From NCBI GenBank assembly GCA_910585655.1, contig CAJUFW010000051.1, forward strand, positions 1-13,253: a stretch of DNA of 13,253 bases, given 5' to 3'. Within the stretch, counting starts at the first letter, position 1; each line of letters starts with the position of its first letter. Positions 6,262 to 12,676 of this stretch are shown one piece after another. The notes under the pieces were generated by a model. That model saw only the letters and a program-made list of their open reading frames with translations, searched no databases and was not told where the DNA came from. Source of the DNA: an uncultured Lachnospiraceae bacterium. Its GTDB lineage: Bacteria > Bacillota_A > Clostridia > Lachnospirales > Lachnospiraceae. The position numbers and the translations under genes were made by a program.

Positions 6262-6354
6262 GCAGTTTCTCCGGAAGAGCCCAGCTCGATTTTCTGACGC
6301 GACTTATGCGGCAGGAAATTGAGCTAAGGAAGGGGCTCTGTAGGAGAGAACTGC
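6262..6354 (+). ncRNA. Long hairpin, unit 2 of a structured intergenic element
   Basis: Identical in sequence to the hairpin at 6154-6246 and hence with the same fold. It ends 12 bases before the sngB Shine-Dalgarno sequence (AGGAG, 6367-6371). In the mRNA, two such hairpins in series would stand between sngA and sngB-sngC, where they could stabilise or process the transcript or tune the ratio of SngA to SngB/SngC. Because the two units are identical, pairing between units (left arm of one with right arm of the other) is also possible. Confidence 0.7.
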
Positions 6355-6379
6355 GGAACTTTCAATAGGAGAAGAAACT

Positions 6380-7699
6380 ATGCCAACAATGGTCCCAAAC
6401 AGAATCGCCAATATTTTAATCAACGCCCTCAAGGGCGGCGTGGTGCCGCGGGTGGGCTTGGAATACATCACGGTCGGGCGTACTCAGGAAATCGCCGCTA
6501 TTTTACACGATATCGAGATGATTGAGGAAGGAGGAGCTTCTTTTCGTTTTATCGTCGGAAAGTACGGCAGCGGGAAAAGCTTTCTCTTACAAACCATCCG
6601 CAATTATGCTACGGCAAAGGGCTTTGTAGTCGTCGATGCCGATCTCTCACCGGAACGCCGCTTTGCAGGAACCAAGGGACAGGGGTTAGCGACTTACAAG
6701 GAGCTTATCCGCAATCTTTCCACCAAGTCAAAACCGGACGGCGGCGCACTGCCGCTGATTTTGGAAAAATGGATTTCCGGTATCCAAACGGCGGTACGAG
6801 CCTCCTCGCAGGCAGAAGGAATGGAGTTTGACCGGCTGGTCGAACAGCAGATCTATTCCGTAGCCGGTTCTTTAGAAGGTATGGTCAATGGTTTTGATTT
6901 TGCCAAGGCGGTTGTCCTCTATTGGAGAGCTTATCAGGAAGATGATGCTTCTTTAAAATCCAACGTCCTCAAGTGGTTTCGCGGTGAATATACCACCCGC
7001 AAAGAGGCAAAGGAGGAATTGGGGATTCATTTTATTGTCAACGACGAAACCTGGTACGACTTTTTAAAGGTATTCGCTGCTTTTTTAGTAGGAGCCGGGT
7101 ATAAGGGGATGTTAGTGATCATCGACGAGTTAGTCAATTTATTTAAAATCCCAAACTCGATTACCAGAGCAAATAACTATGAAAAAATCCTTACTATTTA
7201 TAATGATGTTCTTCAGGGCAAGGCAAGCCATCTGGGATTTTTAATGGGCGGCACACCTCAGTGTATCGAAGACCGCTATAAGGGAGTTTTTAGCTATGAA
7301 GCGCTGCGTTCCCGGCTTGCAGAGGGGCATTTTGCCACCGAAGATATCAAAGATATGTCTGCGCCGATTATCCGCCTACAGATGCTTTCCCAGGAGGAAA
7401 TGTATATTTTAGTTGAGAAGCTGCAGGCAATCCATGCCCAGCTTTACCAATACACACCACTTCTCTCCGGAGACGATTTGGTTTATTTTCTTACCGTGGA
7501 ATACAACCGCGTAGGGGCAGAGACGCATATCACACCAAGAGAAATCATCCGGGACTTTATTGAACTTATTAACATTCTGTATCAAAACCCGCAAAAAAGC
7601 GTAGCCGATATTTTAGGCAGCAGAGATTTTTCCATGGCAAAAGGCGGTCTTGATGGGGAAAAAGAACTACAGGAAGAATTTCAGGAATTCGAGGTATAA
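6380..7699 (+). CDS. sngB: SngB: Shango ATPase, BrxD-like
   Basis: Encodes a 439-residue ATP-binding protein of the DUF2791/BrxD type, an AAA+-like P-loop ATPase also found in some BREX systems. Walker A is GKYGSGKSF (60-68, Lys66). Walker B is MLVIIDELVN (244-253, Asp249-Glu250). A sensor-like strand LGFLMGGTPQ (285-294) and a following arginine-rich helix (ALRSRL, 308-313) complete the ATPase core. The N-terminal VPNRIANILINALKGGVVP and VGRTQEI are characteristic of the family. Length is full. The start is set by AGGAG at 6367-6371, eight bases before ATG. It lies directly after the tandem hairpin array and 5 bases before sngC, so translation of the latter is probably coupled. It most likely works with the helicase SngC on phage DNA; the mechanism is not visible from sequence. 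Confidence 0.9.
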   Translation: MPTMVPNRIANILINALKGGVVPRVGLEYITVGRTQEIAAILHDIEMIEEGGASFRFIVGKYGSGKSFLLQTIRNYATAKGFVVVDADLSPERRFAGTKGQGLATYKELIRNLSTKSKPDGGALPLILEKWISGIQTAVRASSQAEGMEFDRLVEQQIYSVAGSLEGMVNGFDFAKAVVLYWRAYQEDDASLKSNVLKWFRGEYTTRKEAKEELGIHFIVNDETWYDFLKVFAAFLVGAGYKGMLVIIDELVNLFKIPNSITRANNYEKILTIYNDVLQGKASHLGFLMGGTPQCIEDRYKGVFSYEALRSRLAEGHFATEDIKDMSAPIIRLQMLSQEEMYILVEKLQAIHAQLYQYTPLLSGDDLVYFLTVEYNRVGAETHITPREIIRDFIELINILYQNPQKSVADILGSRDFSMAKGGLDGEKELQEEFQEFEV

Positions 7700-7704
7700 C
7701 GCTT

Positions 7705-9984
7705 ATGGATGTATTTAAACGACTTGCCCCTTTTATTCAGGACTTTATTTATGAAAACCATTGGCAAGAGCTGCACGCCAATCAAGTCGCTGCCTGTGAG
7801 GTAATTTTTGATACCGACGACAACTTGTTGCTCTCCTCCGGTACGGCATCTGGCAAAACCGAAGCAGCGTTTCTGCCTGTGCTGACAACGCTTTACGAGT
7901 ATCCCTCCGCTTCGGTCGGCGTACTCTATATTTCTCCTCTAAAGGCTTTGATCAACGATCAGTTTAAACGTTTGGAGCAGCTTTTACTTGATTCTCATAT
8001 TCCTGTCACCAAATGGCATGGAGATGCTTCGCAGTCCCAGAAAAACAAGTTGGTAAAACGCCCGGAGGGCTTACTTCAGATTACGCCTGAGTCTTTAGAA
8101 AGTTTGATTACAAACAAACATGGAGCCTGTCTTTCCCTCTTTTCTGACCTGCGTTTTGTGATTATTGATGAGGTTCACTACTTTATGCGAGATATCCGTG
8201 GTTTACAGCTTTTGTGTATCTTGGAACGTCTGCAAAAACTGACGGGAATTATTCCACGTCGGATTGGGCTTTCTGCTACTCTTGGCGATTTGTCTGCGGC
8301 TACGGACTGGCTGAATACCGGCACCGGACGCGCCTGCATAGCGCCGATTGCCGATGAGGGAAAAAGGAAGATTCGACTGCATATGGAACGGTTTGTCAAT
8401 TATGCCGATGAACGCGACCTGACCGAACGTGACGGCGGCGGCAAAATTTCCTACGTCGCTTCCGGAGAATTCGGCAACCGGGAGCATTATGAATATTTGT
8501 TCCGGCAAACCTTAGATAAAAAGACGATTATTTTTACCAACAGCCGGGAGGAAACGGAACTGGTCATGGCAAACCTGCGGGAAATCGCCCTAGAACACAA
8601 AGCGCCGGATGTTTACCGGGTACATCACGGCAACGTCTCCGCCCTGCTGCGGGAGACTACGGAGGACGAGATGAAGTCCGAAGATGAAAAAATCGTTACA
8701 GGAGCTACCATTACGCTGGAATTAGGAATTGACATCGGATCGCTTGACCAGGCGATTCAAATAGGCGCGCCGATCAGCGTCTCCAGCTTTGCCCAGCGTT
8801 TGGGACGCTGCGGCAGACGAGGGCAGGTTCCACAGATTCTTTTTACCTTTGTAGAGAGTTTACGGGTCAATTCTTCCGATACGTTAGGTCCGATTAACTG
8901 GGATTTTATCCGCACCATCGGCATCATCGAACTTTACTTAAAAGAACATTGGATTGAGCCGATTTCCCCGCAATACTATGCTTATAACCTGCTTTACCAC
9001 CAAACCATGTCCTGCTTAAAAACAAACGGTGAACTGTCCGCCGGTGCATTGGCGCAATCTGTCTTATCTCTACAGGTATTCCAGCATATCCCACAGGAAG
9101 ATTACCGACTGCTGCTTGCTCATCTGCTGGATTTGGAACAGCTCCAGCGTACCGAGCGGGGCGGGCTTATCATCGGACGCGAGGGGGAAAAGGTGGTCAA
9201 CAGCCATAAGTTTCTGACTGTATTTTTAGCGCCGGAATATTTATTAGTCAAAGACGAAAACCGTACCATTGGCACGGTAGATAAAGTCTATCCGATCGGC
9301 ACCCGTTTTGCCCTGGCTGGTATCGCCTGGGAAACGGTTGATGTCAACATCAAATCAAAAGTGATTTTTGTCAAGCGCGTCCCAGGCATTTCCGTAGTCG
9401 ATTGGAACGTGGATTTTACCGCGGAACTTCATACTGTCTTAGTCCGTAAAATCCGCAGCATTTTATCGGAGGATACCAGCTACCCTTATCTGAGTCTCCG
9501 CTGCCAGGAACGGCTGGCAGAAATCCGCTATATCGCCCGCAACAGCGGGGTTCTAACCCATCTGGTGACGCCGCTTTCCAATCGAAAGTACGCAATTTTC
9601 CCGTGGGTCGGCACCAGACAGCTTACTACCCTGCTCTATGCCCTGCAGGATCGAGGGATCAAATGCAAACATCCGTGGATCACTTGTTTGTATTTGGAGG
9701 CAGTTTTCGACGGCACCCCGGAGGAACTAGAGTATATGGTATTTGATATTTTAGAAGAAGAGTTGGATCTCTATCGCCTGCCGCTTCCGGATAAGGTTCA
9801 GATAGAGGGAAAATACAACGAATTTATTCCGCTTTCCTTATTACGGAAGCAATTTATCGAAGATTATTTGGATTTTGAAGGGCTGAAAGCAGATATTACT
9901 TCCTCTAGCCCATGCGCCACTCCGCTAAGCAAAGGCAAAAGTTCTGTTTCAGGCTCTGTCAAATCCGGCACCATCACAACTTGA
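7705..9984 (+). CDS. sngC: SngC: Shango DEAD/DEAH helicase, Lhr/BrxHI-like
   Basis: Encodes a 759-residue superfamily-2 helicase with all motifs in order: I, SSGTASGKTEA (44-54, Lys51); Ia, ISPLKALINDQ (76-86); TPES (127-130); II, DEVH (155-158); III, SAT (190-192); a C-terminal RecA fold with TIIFTNSREE (274-283); V, TLELGIDIGSLDQ (337-349); and VI, QRLGRCGRRG (364-373). A long C-terminal region of about 380 residues resembles Lhr-type and BREX BrxHI helicases. It would use ATP to move on nucleic acid, probably with SngB. The gene begins 5 bases after the sngB stop, with GAGG at 7691-7694. The last 28 codons (9898-9984) are read through the antisense strand of the neighbouring HAD gene, giving a Ser/Thr/Gly-rich tail (TPLSKGKSSVSGSVKSG) unlike a family end; the native stop was probably lost or displaced at the cassette junction. 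Confidence 0.9.
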   Translation: MDVFKRLAPFIQDFIYENHWQELHANQVAACEVIFDTDDNLLLSSGTASGKTEAAFLPVLTTLYEYPSASVGVLYISPLKALINDQFKRLEQLLLDSHIPVTKWHGDASQSQKNKLVKRPEGLLQITPESLESLITNKHGACLSLFSDLRFVIIDEVHYFMRDIRGLQLLCILERLQKLTGIIPRRIGLSATLGDLSAATDWLNTGTGRACIAPIADEGKRKIRLHMERFVNYADERDLTERDGGGKISYVASGEFGNREHYEYLFRQTLDKKTIIFTNSREETELVMANLREIALEHKAPDVYRVHHGNVSALLRETTEDEMKSEDEKIVTGATITLELGIDIGSLDQAIQIGAPISVSSFAQRLGRCGRRGQVPQILFTFVESLRVNSSDTLGPINWDFIRTIGIIELYLKEHWIEPISPQYYAYNLLYHQTMSCLKTNGELSAGALAQSVLSLQVFQHIPQEDYRLLLAHLLDLEQLQRTERGGLIIGREGEKVVNSHKFLTVFLAPEYLLVKDENRTIGTVDKVYPIGTRFALAGIAWETVDVNIKSKVIFVKRVPGISVVDWNVDFTAELHTVLVRKIRSILSEDTSYPYLSLRCQERLAEIRYIARNSGVLTHLVTPLSNRKYAIFPWVGTRQLTTLLYALQDRGIKCKHPWITCLYLEAVFDGTPEELEYMVFDILEEELDLYRLPLPDKVQIEGKYNEFIPLSLLRKQFIEDYLDFEGLKADITSSSPCATPLSKGKSSVSGSVKSGTITT

Positions 9985-10541
9985 CAGCCTGCCCGCCAGG
10001 CAGAAAGTACCCCGTTTGGAGAATCTTCCAAAGCCAGGCAGTCCTCCGGGCGCTCTCCGATCTGCTGACAGGCGTATAAATACACATCCGGACAGGGTTT
10101 TCCTTGCTTGACCATCGGCGCGCAGACGATATGCTCAAACGCGTTTGCAATACCAATCTCCTTTAAATAGCGGTTTGCCCGTTCCTCGTCGGTTGCCGTT
10201 GCCACAGCCCGCTTGATTCCATGCTCATAAAGCCAGGACAATACGTTATCCACTCCTGGCTTTTTTTCTATTCCCGTACGGGCAAGCTGCTCTTCCATCA
10301 GCTCTTTTCTACGCTCCCGGATTGCTTTATAGTCAAACGTCTTGCCAAAAATTTCCTTTAATTTCGGTTCTGCAAACTTCATCGACAAGCTACGGAGCAT
10401 CAGCCCATGCTCCCACTCAAAGGGAAATCCGGCTTCTCTGGCTGCCTGGCACCAATAACGCACCAAATATTTTTCCGTATCTATCAACACGCCGTCCATA
10501 TCAAAAATCACTGCCTTCGGCAAGTGTAACTTCTTCTCCAT
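9864..10541 (-). CDS. HAD-superfamily phosphatase, beta-PGM-like
   Basis: Encodes 225 residues of the haloacid dehalogenase hydrolase superfamily with a helical cap inserted after motif I, as in beta-phosphoglucomutases and sugar-phosphate phosphatases. Motif I is VIFDMDGVLIDTE (11-23; Asp14 nucleophile, Asp16 acid/base). Motif II is AVATATDEE (112-120). Motif III is the lysine of KQGKPCPD (145-152). Motif IV is LALEDSPNG (169-177). The substrate is not readable. The open frame extends 44 codons further upstream, but the start at 10541 is clear from AGGAGG (10548-10553 on the complement). The gene converges with sngC and overlaps it by 121 bp; its last residues, SAFSPSKSK, lie on the complement of the conserved SngC end, so it may be slightly extended relative to relatives. 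A dispersed repeat lies in its leader. Confidence 0.88.
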   Translation of the reverse strand: MEKKLHLPKAVIFDMDGVLIDTEKYLVRYWCQAAREAGFPFEWEHGLMLRSLSMKFAEPKLKEIFGKTFDYKAIRERRKELMEEQLARTGIEKKPGVDNVLSWLYEHGIKRAVATATDEERANRYLKEIGIANAFEHIVCAPMVKQGKPCPDVYLYACQQIGERPEDCLALEDSPNGVLSAWRAGCQVVMVPDLTEPETELLPLLSGVAHGLEEVISAFSPSKSK

Positions 10542-10559
10542 TCTTAACCTCCTGTTCTT

Positions 10560-10587
10560 CCATTCGCGCGAGTGTACATCCTGCCTG
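10560..10587. repeat. Dispersed 28-bp repeat, copy 2
   Basis: Matches 2517-2544 at 26 of 28 positions, with differences only at the fifth base and at one internal purine. Here it lies in the untranslated leader of the HAD gene, just upstream of its ribosome binding site, and the flanking palindromes seen at copy 1 are absent. Two copies 8 kb apart in unrelated intergenic contexts suggest a dispersed repeat family in this genome. Confidence 0.6.
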
Positions 10588-10620
10588 GAGGGCTTTTTGT
10601 ACCATAGGGATTTCCTATGA

Positions 10621-10655
10621 TATAAAAAGCGGGGAATGATCTCGCCATTCCCCGC
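10621..10655 (-). terminator. Rho-independent terminator of efp
   Basis: GCGGGGAATG (10629-10638) and CATTCCCCGC (10646-10655) form a perfect 10-bp GC-rich stem with a 7-base loop. On the minus strand it is followed by TTTTTAT. It lies 33 bases after the efp stop. Confidence 0.92.
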
Positions 10656-10687
10656 CCGTAGGCAAAAAGACATATCAACGCCTGTCT

Positions 10688-11245
10688 TTATACTCTCTTT
10701 AAATATTCGCCTGTCCTTGTGTCGATGCTGATCTTGTCCCCCTGCTCAACAAAGAGCGGCACATAGACGGTAGCGCCAGTCTCTACGACTGCCGGCTTGG
10801 TAGCGCCGGTAGCAGTATCTCCCTTAAAGCCCGGCTCCGTATCGGTAATCACCAGCTCTGCAAAAAGCGGCGGCTCCACGGAAAATACCTCTCCATTGTG
10901 AGAGAGCATCTTTACCATATCGTTTTCCTTTACAAATTTTAACGCATCCCCGATCTGGTCTGCCGTCATAGCAAACTGATCGTAGGTTTCAGTATCCATA
11001 AAATGATACATATCTCCATCTGCATACAGGTATTGGGTGTCCTTCCGGTCAATATGTGCCTGCGGGCATTTCTCTGTCGGACGGAAGGTACGCTCTACCA
11101 CACCGCCGTTTTTGATATTTTTCAGCTTTGTACGTACAAATGCTGCTCCCTTACCAGGCTTTACATGCTGGAACTCGATCACCTGATAAATCCCGTTATC
11201 CAGTTCAATGGTTAGGCCGTTTCTAAAATCGCCTGCTGATACCAT
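10688..11245 (-). CDS. efp: Elongation factor P
   Basis: Encodes 185 residues, full length for EF-P, the tRNA-shaped translation factor that binds between the P and E sites of the ribosome and relieves stalling at proline runs. The N-terminal KOW-like domain begins MVSAGDFRNGLTIELDNGIY. The tip loop is KPGKGAAFVRTK with Lys32, the position modified in many bacteria. The two OB domains follow; the C-terminal part has the family signature (EPGFKGDTA..., VPLFVEQGDKI, IDTRTGEYLKR). The open frame starts 6 codons earlier at a TTG, but AAGGAGG lies inside that extension, so ATG at 11245 is the start. It has its own promoter and terminator and is monocistronic. Confidence 0.97.
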   Translation of the reverse strand: MVSAGDFRNGLTIELDNGIYQVIEFQHVKPGKGAAFVRTKLKNIKNGGVVERTFRPTEKCPQAHIDRKDTQYLYADGDMYHFMDTETYDQFAMTADQIGDALKFVKENDMVKMLSHNGEVFSVEPPLFAELVITDTEPGFKGDTATGATKPAVVETGATVYVPLFVEQGDKISIDTRTGEYLKRV

Positions 11246-11286
11246 AAAAATTTCCTCCTTCAAATCGCATTACTGTAACTATGGCT

Positions 11287-11315
11287 ATTCTATACTAAGT
11301 TTCAAATTTTTTCAA
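11287..11315 (-). promoter_or_regulatory. efp promoter
   Basis: On the minus strand TTGAAA (11315-11310) and TAGAAT (11292-11287) are 17 bases apart, a good sigma-A promoter about 40 bases upstream of the efp start. A TATAGA at 15-base spacing is a weaker alternative -10. The -35 lies just after the aroDK stop. Confidence 0.7.
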
Positions 11316-11332
11316 TAGCTTTTTTCGGATTC

Positions 11333-12556
11333 TTACAAAAAAAGCATGACATCCGCTGCCTTTTTATAAAGCGGCGTCCGGATCGTCAGCAATTCTTCTA
11401 TCTTTTCCTCCGGGTTTGCTCCGGCTAAAAGTGGTCTTGTCTTATCGCCCTGAAGCCTTCGCATAACTTCCTCTTTCTGGATATTTAAGCATATCACCAA
11501 CCCGATTTCCCGCATCGGCGTATGGTTGCTTTCGTTTACTGCCATACCGCCGCCGGTCGAAACGACTGCCAGCCCTTCTAGTTGAGAGAGTCTCTTTAAC
11601 ACTTCTGCTTCCTGCTGTCTGAAATAGACTTCCCCTTTGCGTACAAACAGCTCCTGAACCGACATTCCTTCGACTTCCTCAATCATCCGATCCGTATCGT
11701 AGAGCGGGCAGCCAAGTCCTTCTGCCAGAGCCGCCCCCTGGGTAGATTTTCCACTTCCCATAAACCCAATCAAAACAAGCTTTCGTTTTTCATGCAGGGC
11801 GGTCAGGATTTGTTTTAATTCCAACGCCGGAATCTGACCCGGCGCGCTTGCCGTTCCAATCGTCCCAAAGGTTACGGCAGATCCGGTATATTCCCCGGTC
11901 ATCCGGCTGGCAACGCCCAGCCCGGACATCGACATCGTAATCAACGGACGATTTATTAACTGCTCTTTCGCCCGTCTGGTTGCACGCAGCAGTCTCCAGA
12001 CATCCGCCGGGTGCTTTGGCATTACGGCAATCTTGCAAATATCGGCTCCTCTTTTTTGAATTTCCTCTAACCGCCATTCGATATGCTCCTGCGAAGGCGT
12101 CTCTCTAAAACAATGCCAGGAGCCGATTACTTTGACGCCCGTTTCCTGAAGCCTTTTTATTAAGCTCTCTGTTTTTTCCTCGCATCCTGTAAAAAACACC
12201 TGAATATCCATAAGATCTACCAATCCAGTTTCTGCCAGCCATATCGTTTTCTCCATATACGCCTCCGGCGACAAGGCTAACTCGCCGCCTTCCTCGGTGG
12301 TACGAATGGTAGCAAGGAGCGGCAACTCGCCTAAGCGGCTGCGAAGCTTTTTAATTGCTTCCGGCAGTAGGTTTGACTCTTTGGCAGCTAAAAACCAGTC
12401 CAAACGCCACTCTACCAGATCTGCCAGACCGCTTTTTACAACGGCATCCGCGCTTTTTAATAACTCCTCTATCGTCGTATCGGTAAGCGGAACACAGATT
12501 TTTGGTATTCCTTCCCCGATACGCACTCCCCTTATTTCCACTATTTGTTTTTCCAT
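11333..12556 (-). CDS. aroDK: Bifunctional 3-dehydroquinate dehydratase/shikimate kinase
   Basis: A 407-residue fusion of two shikimate-pathway enzymes. Residues 1-255 are a type I dehydroquinase (AroD), which dehydrates 3-dehydroquinate through a Schiff base: VEWRLDWF (48-55), SWHCF with His148, CKIAVMP with Lys175, and the closing GTASAPGQIP (234-243). Residues 258-407 are shikimate kinase (AroK), which phosphorylates shikimate with ATP: Walker A GFMGSGKST (264-272), YDTDRMIEE with Asp289, the FRQQE arginine (313), GGG (335-337) and the lid DKTRPLL (371-377). The kinase domain stops at ADVMLFL, some 10-25 residues short of usual, at a TAA directly after a T7 tract. A one-base shorter tract would continue as FCKNPKKAIEKI to a stop at 11302. 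The ribosome binding site is AAGGGGG. AroE, the enzyme between these two steps, is encoded divergently next door. Confidence 0.93.
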   Translation of the reverse strand: MEKQIVEIRGVRIGEGIPKICVPLTDTTIEELLKSADAVVKSGLADLVEWRLDWFLAAKESNLLPEAIKKLRSRLGELPLLATIRTTEEGGELALSPEAYMEKTIWLAETGLVDLMDIQVFFTGCEEKTESLIKRLQETGVKVIGSWHCFRETPSQEHIEWRLEEIQKRGADICKIAVMPKHPADVWRLLRATRRAKEQLINRPLITMSMSGLGVASRMTGEYTGSAVTFGTIGTASAPGQIPALELKQILTALHEKRKLVLIGFMGSGKSTQGAALAEGLGCPLYDTDRMIEEVEGMSVQELFVRKGEVYFRQQEAEVLKRLSQLEGLAVVSTGGGMAVNESNHTPMREIGLVICLNIQKEEVMRRLQGDKTRPLLAGANPEEKIEELLTIRTPLYKKAADVMLFL

Positions 12557-12609
12557 TTTTATAAACCCCCTTATCCCTTATTTTCTTTCTGTCTGGAACA
12601 TTATTTTTC

Positions 12610-12638
12610 TTGAGAAATCTGCTTCCGGCTGGTATACT
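12610..12638 (+). promoter_or_regulatory. aroE promoter
   Basis: TTGAGA (12610-12615) and TATACT (12633-12638) are separated by exactly 17 bases. Transcription would start near 12645, about 30 bases before the aroE start. No clear partner promoter for the divergent aroDK gene stands out in the 120-base gap. Confidence 0.8.
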
Positions 12639-12676
12639 GGAACTGCTTGATACCAATTAAGAAAGGGAGAATCCAT

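Larger units (their letters stand above)
6141..6361 (+). repeat. Perfect 108-bp tandem duplication between sngA and sngB
   Basis: Bases 6141-6248 and 6249-6356 appear identical by eye, and the identity runs five bases further (AACTT, 6357-6361). The first unit begins two bases before the end of the penultimate sngA codon and includes its TAA; the array ends just before the sngB ribosome binding site. AACTT therefore occurs at both ends and at the junction, as expected if the duplication arose by slippage or recombination between 5-bp repeats. With a single unit the sngA-sngB gap would be 124 bases instead of 232. No ORF of note is created. Perfect identity suggests a recent or selected event. 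Confidence 0.95.

Noticed and set aside
6141..6361. The hairpin array as a CRISPR array
   Set aside because: Only two units, 108 bp long, directly abutting with no spacer; no cas genes nearby.
6380..9984. A BREX locus based on the BrxD-like and BrxHI-like proteins
   Set aside because: No PglX, PglZ, BrxC/PglY or PglW gene is present; the TerB protein upstream fits Shango instead.
10542..10673. 44-codon N-terminal extension of the HAD protein
   Set aside because: The AGGAGG site and family alignment point to the internal ATG at 10541; the extension runs through the terminator and the dispersed repeat.
11318..11345. AT-rich hairpin (GCTTTTTT with AAAAAAGC) at the end of aroDK
   Set aside because: Almost entirely A-T pairs with no T-run beyond; more likely a by-product of the homopolymer tracts than a terminator.
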